The position numbers were made by a program, and so were the translations under genes. The notes under the pieces were generated by a model. It was not told where the DNA came from, did not search any database, and saw only the letters and a program-made list of their open reading frames with translations. Shown one piece after another: positions 10,271 through 24,326 of a stretch of 64,000 bases of DNA (positions are counted from its first letter, which is position 1; each line of letters begins with the position of its first letter). Origin of the DNA: Daphnia carinata (Eukaryota; Arthropoda; Branchiopoda; Diplostraca; Daphniidae); the NCBI RefSeq assembly GCF_022539665.2, contig NC_081337.1, forward strand, positions 8,904,679 to 8,968,678. The letters run 5' to 3'.

Positions 10271-13200
10271 TCAGACACAAGGCTGTGGGCTCGTAGTCCG
10301 CAACGGGAGGGCAGGAGAAGAATCACGATGATGTGACGGATTGGAAGTGATAATGGGAGCAGAACGATAATGCGAAGACAGCACCCGTTGCTGTTTGCAC
10401 ATGCTTCCCTGGAGTTGGCAAGCAGCACATGGAATCTCCATAATGGATTGTTGGTAAGAAGTGAGAGGCATGGGGCTCTGATAATGGCCAAAAGGGCAAC
10501 GGTTTCTATCACTGAAACCAATGTTGACTCCATTGTTGAGTTGTGGCATCTTTGATTCGTAATCTTCATTGGGAGCCATTGGACAATCACCCAATAGCCA
10601 TGTACTTGGGGATGTGTCAATAGGGTCTAATTCTGTTGGTGACTGGACATCTTCTAACATGAGTGGAATTTCATGTGAAACTGATGGATCAACAATCACA
10701 GGTTCTGGAAGAATTTGTGATGTTTCTCCTTCAATTGAACCAATGCGACCACCTCTCGTGCGCCACGATTCTTCGCCAACGAGCCAATAGGTCATCATTT
10801 CACCTTTGCCCTATATTTCAATTGATGAGCAAAAATAAATTAAATTTTGCTGGCCAACCATCTTTAATTATTGCAACTTACACGAATGGATGTCATTCCA
10901 CGTTCTTCAATGATATAGCCACCTAATCTATTCAGAAGCTCTCTGGTAGCTGCAGAAATATGAATACGAAGAGCTTGTCCAGATGATTCCATTCGAGATG
11001 CAGTATTGACTGTGTCACCGAAAAGACAATATCTTGGCATTTTCAATCCAACCACTCCAGCAACGCAAGGACCTGGATTTTAATCAGTCTTTAGGTTAAC
11101 ATGGCTGAAATTAAGTTATTAAAATCAAGCATACCAGAATGGATGCCAATACGCAATTTAAGCGTTTCACCCGGTCGATGGCGAATGTGAAAGTTGCGGA
11201 TCTCCGAGAGAAGGTGAAGGGCTAGCGAGGCGATTTCAGCTGCATGGTGATCTCCGTTGCGAATGGGCAAACCGCTGGCCACCATGTAAGCGTCACCAAT
11301 TGTCTCAACTTTATAGGCATCGTAATTTTCCAAAATCGAGTCGAACAATGTGTAAAGTTCGTTGAGCAGGCCGACCACCTGCAGCGGTGTACTGACTGCG
11401 GACAGCGTCGTAAAGCCAACAATATCACTGAAATAAATTGTAACAGAGTCGAAACTTTCTGCTTCCACGGGTTCTCCTCGTTTTAAAGATTCCACTACCG
11501 ACCTGGACAGCAGGAAGCAAACATTTCCGAATGTAAAGCATTTTCTTTGGCATATGAAAATGTAAATTGATTTTACTTTGGCAAGACTCGATGTAAAAGA
11601 GCTTCTGTCTTCTTCTTTTCCTCGACAAGTTGATCTGTTCGTTCCTGGACTAATCCTTCCAGATTATAAGTATATTTTTCCATCATAATCATAATGTTGT
11701 CAAAGATGTTGGGTTTCCTGAATAATGAAAAACGACGAAAATTAGAAAATAATTAGTAACCACTTTCGCTATGTTGTCATAAATATTGAATTACAATCCA
11801 GCTTCCATTTCCTTTAGTCGGCCACGGATGGATTTGAAATCAGGGCGCATTTCCGGCGATTCATGCCAGCAATCTTGCATGCATCGGATAATGTAGTCTT
11901 TGCAGTCCAACTGCGAAATGGGTGGACGGAAGAATTTATAGAAAAACCATTCCGGATGCGCTACCTTTTCGACGATTTCTGTCCATCGCAAAAATGTGAA
12001 CGCGGATTTAGCACAGGGGCATTCAGCTATGCCTACGTCAGCTGTCTTTACCTTTGGGCGACATGGTGTACAGCAAGTCACCCCAGGGTCCTTTACGACC
12101 GATAATTTCATAGAGAATGATGCCAAAGGAGAAGACGTCACCCTTCTGGGTTCCGCGCGGTGGGGGATTGTGGTTACGCAACAACTCGGGCGCTTTCCAC
12201 AATAATCTCTTGCTGCACTGCATTCTCATACGAGCTTCGTGACTCGAGGCTAAAATTTCGAAAAAGAAAAATGAATAATTTTTACTTCCAAATCAATTGC
12301 AATCGATTCTTACCTTTGAGTTCGTGCAGGCCGAAATCGGTGATCTGTAGAACCCAACGCGAGTCGACCAAACAATTGGACGACTTCAGGTTTCCATGTG
12401 AAACAATTTCACTATCGTGGAGAAAGATCATTCCCTGTACGAAGCGGCAACAATGTACGATCGTTACACGGACATTTTTGTAAACGTAAAACGCTCAACC
12501 CTTATAAATACCTTGATCAAATCAGCGACGAGAGATGCGATGAAAATTGTGTCCAATTTAAAATCGGGGTTTTGTAGGACGTCCTCTAAACTACCCCGAG
12601 CGCAGTAGGCCGTCAAGATAAAGACGCCTCCGTATTCAACAGAAGCCCCGATGAATGAAACGATATTTTCATGGCGAATCTCTGTCATCTCTTTCAGTTC
12701 TTTGCGTACGTTTCGAGTCAAATCGACATTCTTGTGGCTGATGGCCTTGATGGCCACCAGGTTACCCTTGTAACTGCCCGTTCTAGTATAGACACGCTTC
12801 AATCCTAAATCACCGATAGGGTCGCCTTTGACGCCAGGAGATGGTCCAAGACTTCCATTACTGCTGTTATTGTTATTGGAACCGTGATGACCACCGAACG
12901 CAAGAAGAGAACGTCGCGTGACGGGATGATCGGACGTGACCGACATCGTAGACGGGGGCGGCTCATTGCTACCGTCCGGAAAATTGGTTATGATAACCTC
13001 GCGGATATCGACCTTCCAGAGTAAACAAGCCAACTTGTGCTCGTAACGATAATGTCTAGTAAAGAGGAAATGAAAGAATTCCCCGTTCAAATAAATTGTT
13101 CGAGCGTTTGGATAAACGGGAAAAAAACAAAACGAGACAAATCCCACCTTGATACGAGGCCGATGGCTACAATGAGCACAACACCTGAGACGGTACAAAT

Positions 13201-16200
13201 AACGAAACTTCTCCAGTCGGGTGTCGCAACCTGGACACATTTTTCACCGAGAAAGCCGCAAGGAGGTTCCGGGATGGGCGGTCCTGATCCGAGCCAGTCA
13301 ATTGGGCGGCTCGAGTTGAAATATCGAAAGATCTAGGTAAGTAACAGTAAAAGAAAGAATGTTCGTTAAAACAGCGCAAAACTATTTTAGAAAACATGAT
13401 TTTCTTTATGCTATAGACCGCGAATAGTGGGGATAACCAGACAAAAAAAAAAAACAACAAACTTACGGGCAAATCGTTTGGAGAATTGCTGCTAGAATTG
13501 TACTGGAAATACCCAACGGGTTGCATGACGTAAGTCATTGCATCGTCCGACGCCTCAGACCGTTTTCCGTGAAAGGGGAGCATAGAAACCACCGTGTAAT
13601 TACCTTCCGCGTCGCCATTCGAGTCGATAAATACCTTGAAAACACACACAAAAAAAGATGAAATTGTAGGAAAACTGGTCCGAGGCTTTGTCTGACGTAT
13701 GTTTTTTTTGTTATTGACTTACATCAAACCCGAGTACTGAATGGTAAGGACGATTGCGTATTCTTTCCATAATGGCGGTTCCATTTCGCGGATCGTAGCC
13801 ATCGCGAAGGGTCTCAGTCAATGCCTTGGCGTAAATCATGACAGCGTCGTACGCATGGTAAGCATGAATGGGCACTTCGATGTCGTTGAAGATGATTGGA
13901 TGGTACGGGACGCAGAAAGGTGGGCGTGCCGAATATTCTTTTATTTTGGCCAGGACTTTTCTGTTGGAATTTTTTTGAAAAGTTGTTGGCGTTAGACGTT
14001 CGCATTCGCTTGCGATTAGAAAGACTCACTTGAAATCGGGATTGCGCGGATGAGAGGATGTCACTTTCAAAACCGAGCGAAAAGCCTGAATTTCATCGTC
14101 TTTTTTCGTGGCCGATAGGTAAGGATCTAGATAGTCTTTTGGAACATACACAAACGCTTATAACACTCTTCTTGATGTATTTAAATGTTTAAAAAACAAA
14201 AAAAAAAAAAAAAAAAAAACCTTACTTCGGCTAGTGTATTCTTGAGCATTGCTTTCCGGATCGAATATGAAATCGTCGATGGAAATGACCATGTAATCCC
14301 CGTTTCCAAGAACTTGGAGGCCATGTAGAGCTTTGACAAAGTCAACCAGGGCGATGTGTTCACCGATAAACAGGTAAACTGAAATGCAAATCAATTGCTA
14401 TAATCAAATCGAAAGTTAAATGAAAATAGGACAGCAAAGCTTACCTCGAGTGCGTTGGTACGTTTTCCTGGCAATTTTATTAATTGTTTCTACTTGATTG
14501 GGAATGTAATCGTCTAATTGAATCACATCGGTCACGTCAATATTCTTGTCTCTCGCCGAATCCTGCATAAATTGAACGAGGAATTTTACTTCTTGTTTTC
14601 GATCAACTGGTCACAAAAAAAAAACTGGTTGCGCAAAAAATAAACATACTTTGATGGCATCTTTGATTTGAATCCACTCGTTCCTCCTTCCAACGATGAT
14701 GATGACTTTGTTCCAGCCAAATTTTTCCAGCAAAGCCATGACTGATTTAGAGATTTTCGAAGACGGCGGCAATGTGCGAGCAAACGTGAAGTATGTCTGT
14801 GGCATTTCTGACAGTTTCGTTTCTGAACATTTCTGAAGAAAAGATTTACATGTAAAAATGTTAAGACTTTCTACAAACGTAACAAAAAAAACAACAAAAT
14901 TCAGAAAAGAATAGAAAAAACAAAAATGAACATTTTTGTCTCTTTTCAAAATAACCAAATTGAGAAAGGAACAAAAAAAAAAAAAAAAAACTTGTTTGGA
15001 AAACAAAAACCGGAAAGGTTAGGTATCCTGTTTCTGAGAAAATGAATGAAATAATACCATGCATGCTGACGATGGGCCTGATCAATGTCAATGATTAATC
15101 TCGGTTAGGCTCTACTCGGATGCCCGGTTGCATCCCAAAAATATCGACTCGAGTCTTTTACACTTGCCTCAACTAAAGAAAAGGATCAAATAGCCTAAAT
15201 ACCTCGTCTCATAGATTATTCGATGCCAACGACACTAGAGTATCACTGTTACGACGAGGGAACAAATCATGGCCATCCGGGCCAAACATTAGGAGCGCAC
15301 CTGACGGAAGGCATAGATTAAAAAAAAAAAAAAAAAGAAATCATTCCGAAAAGTTAAATGTAGAAGACAAATGGGGCCGTCTGACATAATTTTCCTGTTT
15401 TAGGACGAATCCCAACTCTTAAGTCTATTCGTGTCTGCTTTTCAACGGAAAAATAAAACGAGTCTTGGACAAAGGAGAAAGTCTTACGAAGCTGGAACAA
15501 CTCGAATAGGTAATTACTTCATTTCCATTCAATTACGGCCATCCCAGACAGTCAAGAAAAAAAAAAGAAAAAAGAGAGGAATGAAAAGAAAGACGAAAAT
15601 AAAGGAAATAAAACTAACACAAGACATCAAATCAGGAACGTTCAAGAGAAGCTCTTTGAACCATTACACCCAGGGTGAGCGACTTCTACGTCCTTATAGG
15701 CCACTATCCCGGTTCACTTTACTATAATCGACGGCGACCTAGTAGTTCGGATTAGACAGGATTCTACACCAACAAACCTTAGGCCAATTGGCTTTCAGAC
15801 AAAATAAGAAGCCCAAAGGAAAAGGGTGGAAACAAAAAAGAGAAAAGAAATTGCTGAATCATTGCGTACGTGAGTAATCATGGGTAGGTTCCAGGCGGCT
15901 GCCACCAGGGCTTCAGCTGCGCACTGTCCGTCGGGCCCGATGAATGCGATTGTCGAGTTGTTGTCCCTCATTTCGGTCATCCGCCGGATGGCCAAAGCTG
16001 TCAGTCCATCATTGCCTACTGCACGTTGAATAAATGTCCCATTTTAAAACAAAATCTATATTACAATCTCCAATTGAAAGAATAAAAATCACGTACCAGG
16101 ATCGCCTATATCTGCAGCGACGAACTGCAATTTGCGTCCAGGCAAAAGATTCGGGTCGTTGTTGATGGTCTCGATGGCTAGCGGGATGGCGCCCAGCGTC

Positions 16201-17309
16201 ATCTTGCTGCTCAGGTAAGAACTCAGGTAACCGATGGTCAACGGCACTTTAGGGTCCGTAACTGGCTGGTCTGCTGGACGTCGCGTTCAGCATATAAAAA
16301 AATTGCGCCACAGCAATGAGCCATGAGGAAAAAAAGAGTTCCAAAAAAAGAAAATGTTAGGAGAGACAAAACTCCAAATGTGTTGGTCAAGATTGATGAT
16401 ATCGCCTTAAGTTCAAATCGTGTTTCAAATATTCTATTCACGGAAAATTGGGAGTCTATGAATCTCTGCCAAAGTGATACGCATTCCAGCGTTCGCATTT
16501 CCACTACATCTTAACACGAGGACAACAATGGCGAACGCAAAACGCCATTTTGCTTCCCAAAAAAAAAAAAAAAACAGTTCACTAGGATGACCGCATTGTT
16601 CCTTAATTTGGATTGTCGCCCCTAATCTTTTAAAGGTGTGCGCGCATTCTTTTTATTCCTCACAGTTTTACAAGTTGACCATTGACGGATGCGGTTTCGC
16701 CTAAAAATGGGGCCATAAAAAGCCGTTTTTGCTCGTTTACGTGACATTGACGCAGGAAACGGGCCACTATCTCCACCGACGTAATACCAACGGTTTTTTT
16801 TTGTGTGTGTGGGGCTCATAAAAATTGACCCAAACCAGCCCCTCGTGAAACGCAAAAACGGTCAATGATTAAATGGCGCAAAAAAAAAAAAAACACGAAA
16901 AGTGTACGTTACATCCAGGCCTTGCAGACATCGTCTACATCATCCCATTAGGCCACTTACTATTTTTTGTTTTCTTGGAATGAAAATAAAACAATTCACC
17001 TGACGAAATGAGATAATTGGACTGGCTGTAACGCTGCCTGACGGGCGACTTGCTGCCGGCGCCTTTCGATTGGTCCGGCCATCCAGGATCGGCGAAATTG
17101 AAGGTTTCCTCGTCGTTGGGACAGGATTCAAGTGAGCCGTCATTGGGTTCTTCAACAGTCATTAAACGTAAAAGATCGCTGTCGCTGATGTTGAGGCGGA
17201 AAGAGGCAATTGCTGAATTAGCGCTGCTAATGCCCGTCCACGATGCAAGGCAGAGCAAAAGAGCGTGAATCATCATCTTCGTCGGCGATTTGGATGGGTG
17301 TGTCATCAT
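10271..17309 (-). CDS. Gyc76C: Receptor-type guanylyl cyclase, Gyc76C-like
   Basis: Single-pass receptor that makes cGMP. Eighteen exons, 4065 coding bases, 1354 residues, all phases consistent: 17000-17309, 16097-16273, 15870-16018, 14650-14832, 14445-14562, 14226-14378, 14030-14126, 13723-13960, 13467-13634, 13148-13332, 12512-13055, 12314-12434, 12052-12249, 11795-11978, 11577-11717, 11135-11502, 10882-11072, 10271-10810. Order: signal peptide ([15 protein letters not shown]), ANF-receptor-type ligand domain to about residue 530, one membrane helix ([19 protein letters not shown], about 573-591), kinase-homology domain, a helical linker (about 942-988) and the cyclase domain to 1175. The kinase domain keeps the VAIK lysine and ITDFG but has HGNLKSSN where kinases have HRD, so it should be regulatory only. 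The cyclase keeps [17 protein letters not shown] and [16 protein letters not shown] and should be active. The 180-residue tail ends PQPCV, not a class I PDZ ligand. Some 5'-UTR exons may lie further upstream. Confidence 0.93.
14833..15869 (-). other. Longest intron of the guanylyl cyclase gene
   Basis: A 1.04-kb intron in a gene whose other introns are mostly 60-300 bases. It contains several A runs but no open frame, repeat or RNA gene that I can support. It separates the exon ending NLPMITH from the exon beginning KCSETKLSE, within the ligand-binding domain. Confidence 0.7.
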
Positions 17310-20300
17310 CAGTCTCGAATCATTTCCTCTCGGTCACGGTTCGGATCTGAAAACAACAACTGAATTGAGCAACAATAAGGTTTATGATGAAACATATCTT
17401 TTTGCAAAATTGTATAGAACGATTAAGACACGCTTAAAACAATCATCTGCCAGACCATGAAAACATCCTTGAAAACACAAGAAAAGGGCGACGAGAACTA
17501 CACCATTTCATACACTATTTTGCAATGGATTATCAAATATGTTATGTCATCCGGTTGGTTTTATATTTGGATGGCAATTTTTAGGATTTTTTTTTTCCCC
17601 TAAATTTTATGGAGCTACCTGGAGAATCGACGCCGTTTAAGACACGCGCCGTGAAAATCAGTTTGGAAAGCAATAACAAGATTGTAAAGAAGAAATATGT
17701 CGTGTCCACAAACCCTGGACAATATATGTATATAAATAAAAGGCGGCCTGGACTGACCAGCTGCCACTTGTGCACAACCTTAACATTCTTTTTTTGTGTT
17801 ACGTTGCAATTTTTACGATTTAATTTTAGCCTGCTGGACGGCTTCCTTCTTCTAAATAAAAATCCTCCTATTTTTAAGGTGGAATAAACCATAACAAAAA
17901 TGGATAGAAAATTACCTTATTTTATCTGTTAAGTAATTTGATTGCACCCCAAACCCCCCTTTAAAAAAACGAAGTTTTTCTACTTGTAATTTTAACGACA
18001 GTTTTACACGAAGGCGACGGCCTGTCCCCTGAACACATTGGTCGTTTTTATGGCCGTCTCCAACACCTTTCCTTTTCAAGGCAAAAGTGCATCCAGTGCT
18101 TAACGATGGCAAACCCGACGCCATCAACTAAAACGGGTATCATTTCAATGGGTGCAAAGGTGTAAAAAGGAAAAAAAAAAAAAAAAAAGAAAATCATTCA
18201 GTTACACAACGAAAATTGCGTTCCTTCCAGGGTATTACAGTACACGTTTGTTAAAGAAGGGTAGCAACGAGCGTTAATTCTTGTGCCCCTAATACAATTT
18301 TTTTCCTCCCACGCAGTTTCCTTTATTATCGTACGATGGGTTGTTTAGGTACAAGCGCTTACCGTCTGCAGTCGACAGAAACAAAGATCTAAAAATAATG
18401 GGAAAAACACAAGATGAAATAAGAACCGCCGAAAATAAGACGGAAATGGTTTTCAGTCAAGTTCCATTAAACTCTGGCAACGGCAAAGAGCGCAGACTGG
18501 CCCACCTTTATTTTAACTCCCGTTTGAATTAGGAAGTTTCATCTAACGTCGCATTTCACGGTTTTCATTCAATTATAAATTCAATTTGTCTTTTGTTTTG
18601 GAGGGACTTGACTCGATTTGCTTATCACCAGATTACATAAGAATTGAGTGAAACAAGACCAACAACAAGAAAAAAATAAATAAATAAAAGAGGAAAATCA
18701 TTTCGTTTTGAACAGAATGCAAAACAGGTAAAACTCGTCTGAAAAACCAAAAAGGGCGACGACTGATAATTACAACTTCGCAGTGATGCTGAAAACTTTA
18801 GTACTGGTTTTTTTATTTAATCGAAACTAACGACTATTTCTGATACCTTTTCCTTATTTAAAATGAAAATTTATGGCGAAAAGAGAAACAGAGGGGTGAG
18901 GACAACGTGAGTTGGACGTGACAAGACATCGTTCTTTATTCCCCAGTGCGAATGCATTTTGTTAAATCACAAAAAAAAAAGAAGAAAAAACGAACCGTGA
19001 CGTCTCCTTTTATGGAACGAAAAATTAAGTATGTATCCTTTTCGAGCGTTATGTAATCTTACGTGTACGGAATCGGCTGTACGCCCAAACGATAGTGAAA
19101 GCGAATGATATAAAGGTTAAGGTAGGACGAACTGCGCCATCTTTTTTTTTTTTTTTGTTAATAACAAACTATTTTATAGAAGAATTTGTCGTGTACAAAG
19201 TATTTCATGGTATCCCCATAGCAAAATGTTAAACGCAAAAAGAAAAAACTCTGAATGCAGTGTCATTCCCCTCCGGTTTTTTTCCATTATGGTAGGTCGC
19301 TAATTAGTTGGTGGTGGCCGTGAGCAAGGGAAATGTCCGCAAGGAGGATGCGACGTTTATCTACTAGTTCTAGGTAAGACTATCGCAGATCATAAGAAAC
19401 TTGGCCTACCTATCCCTAAGAAAAATCTTTAAAAAAAATAATAATAAAAATTGGAAAGAGATGGGAATAAACTGATAACAAAAACGAAAAGAGATGTGTC
19501 ACGATTGGTCCGAACTCAAGAAATACCACTCGATGGTTAAGTTGGTATTTAACGAAAAACAACACGTTCACCTCTCCCCACCTGTTGAATTTTGAAAAGG
19601 TGATCGAATTTCTGTTGTTTTTCTTTTACATGTTGCCACTATTACAAGGCTATAATTCTCAACTTGCCAATCACTGTTTGGAGAACTCTAAAATAAATGT
19701 ATGCATTAATTTTTTTTTTTTTTTCCCTTTAAGATCGGAGGGTGGGGGATATAACAGTCACAAAGAACCAGTTTTTAATAACGCCTCAAGTCATACGAGT
19801 TTGGTTGTCCAACGAACGTTCAGAGTTTCTCTCTCGCCCTGTCCGTTGTTCGATTTTTCCGAAACACAAATGTTTCGTTCAAAAGCTCTACTTTACAGGT
19901 AGATATACAGCAATTAAATAAGCTCTAAGAAAACAGATTCGCGCATTGTGGAGGTCTAGAACGATACCTCAAAAACAGCAAGTTCAACCGCCCCCTTTTT
20001 TATGCTGAACATTTGGGTACGAACAAACTAAAAAACCTTCACGATGGAACAAGTTGAATCTGGATCGTGACAAACCGCCGTTAAAAAGATAAACTCATGG
20101 CAACTTGTACGAGGGAAACAGCTGGCAAAAAAACTTCTTTGTTTTTTTTTCTAACGTTAATAAACAAATCCAACTTGAAGAGAAGAACGTCAGTTATGGC
20201 GTGCATATGTTAGGGAAAATAACGAGCGGGAGGGCAACGGGTACAAAAGTAAAACGCGCTTCAAAATTGGCTCGTTTCAACACTGGGCAACAAATGGGAG

Positions 20301-22287
20301 AAGAAAGTTTTTTTTTTCTTTTGGGCGCGTACTTCGCCACAATGTGCCAACCGCAAAAAAAAAAAAACGCAACACAAACTCAACTGAATGGCAATTTTCG
20401 GCAATAGCTTCTCTACAAATTTGTATGTCGGCGATTTTTTAAAAGAAAAAGGGAGAAGAACAAAAATTAACATTTTTTCGTTTCTTTCTTTCAGCCAGAC
20501 CTATTTTTATAACGATTCCCACCTCAATGTTGCATAGTTTGTCCATGGCCGGCCCAAAGAAAAACGACCTTTAGTTCATCCTAAGCTACTAGGCTACTCA
20601 TCGCTAACGGAATGAAGTTTGTGTTTTGTTTTCGTCTTCTCTATCGAAGGACCTTCGCGACAAGAGGACCTTCGAGGGGGGGGAAGACAGTACCTGTCAA
20701 TTGTCCTCCTTGTCTTCCCACCCCCCTTTTTTTAAAAAAAGGGGAGCTCTTTCTCAATACATCCTTTAATCAAGTGACGTATCCCGGTGAATTACGAGCA
20801 CAAAAAAAAAAAAAACAATTGAAGACAGCCAGGCGAAAAAAAAAAAAAAAAAATAACAAAAGTCGGGAGAAGATGGTTGGTTGGCGTTGCTGTTGATTGT
20901 CGAAAGTTCTTTTCTTTTCGTTTCGGGACCAATGGTTGTTACGCACATGGCCATGACCAGATACAACAAAGAATTGATTGGCGAGATCGGTTCCACAACA
21001 AGCTCACCAAAAGGCAATAAAAAAAATATAAAAAATCGAGCGCGACCCTTTAAGGGACCCGAGATAAAAAGACATTTAGAGTAACAGTTTAACACCAAAA
21101 GCTCTCCTTGCAATTGTTTTTGATATTCGCTAAATAATTTTTCTTTTTCAAACACCTTGTTACCAAGCGAGCCAAAAAAAGAAACATGGCCAAAAGCGCC
21201 ATAAAAATGGCAGTTACGACGTTCTTTATGCATCGCGCGTGACGCTAGTTCTTGAACGAGATGCATATCGGATGCGTTCCTTCGTTCTGCTATAATACGC
21301 TTGAGACAATTTCCTGCTATCTATTTGGATCGATCGCTGTATTTTTTTCCTTTAAGAGACGCACACACACAAAAACAAAGGAGCGAAAACTGTCATGAAT
21401 CGTTGTTTTCAAGTTAACGTTTGCATGACGAGCAGCACGATCGGAACGTATACGTCAAGAGCTTGAATAATCAAGAGCTCTCCTTGTTTCGTACCCGATG
21501 AATTTTATTTTTTGTCCTTTGAAAAAAATAAAATAAAAAATTCAACGTCTTTCTAATGAATTCAAATCCAATCATGCCTTTAGCACGACAATTTTCTTTT
21601 TATAAAAAACGGACCTGCAGATAAAGAATGTGCTATAAGCTGACAAATAATAACGCGTCGGCATACTATTGTTGGCCGCTCTTTTCTCTCTCTAGCCTTT
21701 GAGATTCTCTTAGCCAGAGATGCCAATCAAGTTGATGCTGTTAGCTAAAAGGACCCCCAAAATAAACACGCAATCGTGGCTTACCGGATGCGATAAATTT
21801 TCGTTGTTGCCAATCCACGGGGTGTCGTTGTCAGTGCCGTAGAGTTTCAAAAAGAAACAACAAAAAAGAAATGGGATACAATACGCCACTGTTGCTCGGT
21901 GCACAGTGTTTCTTTCGAAAACAAAAGAGTTCACAATCAATTCGGAAAGTGGAGTCGTGACGACAAGGTTGAACGGTTGAACCAAAAGAAAAGATGGTAG
22001 GCCTCTTTTCTCTTTAGTTGATGATGGGACACACAAAAATATCCAGAACTTAAAAAGAACTGGTTAGGAATAAAACAACAAACGGAGGGGAGAAGACGAA
22101 GAAGAAGAACAACAACAAAAATTGGAGAACTTTTGGGGAGGAAAAGATCCGATCTGGTCGCCAGTTGGCCAGTCACTGAGGCAGCCTATACACGGACCAG
22201 TTGACTATAGAGCTATATAGAGAGCCAGCAAGGCTGCCACACGGCACCGCAGACACCCAATGTGCATGTTCAAATATGAACGAAAAA

Positions 22288-22308
22288 AAATAATAATAAT
22301 AATAATAA
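22288..22308. repeat. AAT trinucleotide microsatellite
   Basis: About six consecutive AAT units directly after an A run in the gene-poor interval. No coding context. Confidence 0.8.
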
Positions 22309-23850
22309 AGCCAAGATAAAACAAAGAAAGAGAAACGGCCAAATAGACACCGTAAAATGTGTTAAGTATTTTCTTTAAAAAAATATTTGATTGGCGATCG
22401 GTTTTCGTCTTTACTTAAAAAAAAAATTGTATTAAAGGTTAGTTTAAACGCAAGGGGTTTTACTTGATGCGGCCTATCCAAAATAAAAACGATTGCGAAG
22501 CGATGATGGAAGAAATAAAAGAAAGAAAACGACAAGAAGAACAAGGTGTAAAAAGACAGGTGTGCACGACTCGGCAGCGATTTGATGTACGTTGAGTCAC
22601 AACCTTCGCCGTTATATGTCAAACGCTTGAGCCAACACACTTGTCCCTTATTTTCCTTTCATTCTCCTCCCTTTTCTTCTGTGTTTCTGATTTTACTTCC
22701 TCCTTCTCTTTCTCTCTCTCCCCCCCCCCTTACACACTTGAATCTGAGGGACGACAGATGAAGTTTACCTTTTGTTGGCCATCATCATCAGCGCTGTCGA
22801 AGGCGTGTTCTCACAGTGATATGCCCAATGGCACTCTGTGTTGTTGTTGTTGTTGTAGAAAAAGACTCGTTCTCATTGCGGGATATGCCCTCGCGCTATC
22901 CATCAACAACAAAATAGGCGAAAACAAGGTTAGCCTTCGCTCCCCTTTGGCTGTTTGTTACCGTAAGGATCAGTTGCCCACCAGCAGCCGCATGTTAAAT
23001 CTCTTTTCCCTTCTTATTTATCTTGTTTGTTTTGTTTTTTTTTCCTCCCCCTTCTTTCCATCATCTGCGCGATTTGAATTCGTGAAGGCTACCGAGGGAA
23101 TAAAGAGCCGATGGCATCGAAGGATTACAAAAGAGAAAAATAACCGGAAGACTATGACCAAGTTTTGTGCGAGCACCACCTGCCTTTACCTATTCGCTTG
23201 GAGGTTGCATGTATGTTCTTTTTTGTTTTCTCTCTCTATAGCCGCTACTGACAAGAATAATCATTCATGCAACACAAAAACATCAGCAGCGGCATCTTAT
23301 ATGTGAAAGCATAATACCACAAATCAATCTGACTAGGCAGACAGCACTGTTGACATTATGCGCAGTTCCTGCTGTTATCCGTTGGAAGACAAAAGACTTT
23401 CGAAGAAAGATTTTTTTTCAGTTTTTAACGGTGACAATTTACTCCGTGATTTTTATGTTCAATTAAAATTATTGAATCGTTCACGCAGAGATTCACAAGT
23501 GTTGTGCGGAATTGAAAAAAAATATAAATCGAAAGAGGCGGAACTAGGAAATGGAAATGCGAGGACGATGCTATCTCGTTAAAAAGAGAAACACAAACGG
23601 CCTATTGCCCGTTAATCGAGTAGAACAATGAAAAAAAAAAAAAAAAGATCTAATAATAGGCATGGCTATTTCAACCGGATGTCTAGACGTTCTTGCATGG
23701 CCATAAGAGTGGGACGTCAGTTACGACATCGAGCCTATAAAAGAGGCCCATCGGATGTTTGGCAATTCAGTGAAACGAAAAAAAAAAAAAAATTCATGTC
23801 AAGAAAAATAAAATCCATTTCTTTTATGACCGCATTTAGCAAAATTAAGG

Positions 23851-23881
<31 letters not shown>

Positions 23882-24295
23882 CTTTTTCGTGAAGAGATCG
23901 GCGACCCTCTAACGTTAGAGGTTGAACTATACGATGGAGAACGAGAAAAAAAAGTGATTTTGTTTTTCCTTTCCTATTTCGGCATTGACTTCCTACTTTT
24001 TTCCCCGTTTGCTATCGACAGAGCAATGGCAGATTAATGTCGTGGAAAAGGCAATTTAGATCTACACGATCAGGTAAAACACACGCAGACCCCCTACCCT
24101 CCCCCAAAAAAGGGGGAGTAATCTGGAAATACAAATACACAGCCAGAGCGAGAGATGGAGAAAGAAAGAAAAAAAAAAAGAGCCACGGGAGCGGAAAAAG
24201 CGCCAGCTGGATGGGTTCTAATGTGTGAAAGTATAAGGAGCCAAAAGTAGAACGAGGAAAAAAAAAAATTTATCTGAAAAAAAGACGTTGAATAG

Positions 24296-24326
<31 letters not shown>

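Noticed and set aside
11996-12205. Plus-strand frames across the cyclase kinase-homology exons
   Set aside because: Antisense shadows; the minus strand encodes the conserved kinase-homology sequence with consistent splice phases.
22641-23306. Open frame of 221 codons on the plus strand in the gene-poor interval
   Set aside because: Composition follows C/T-rich and TTG repeats (poly-Ser/Phe, six Cys in a row), no domain, and no splice context; judged a chance frame in biased sequence.
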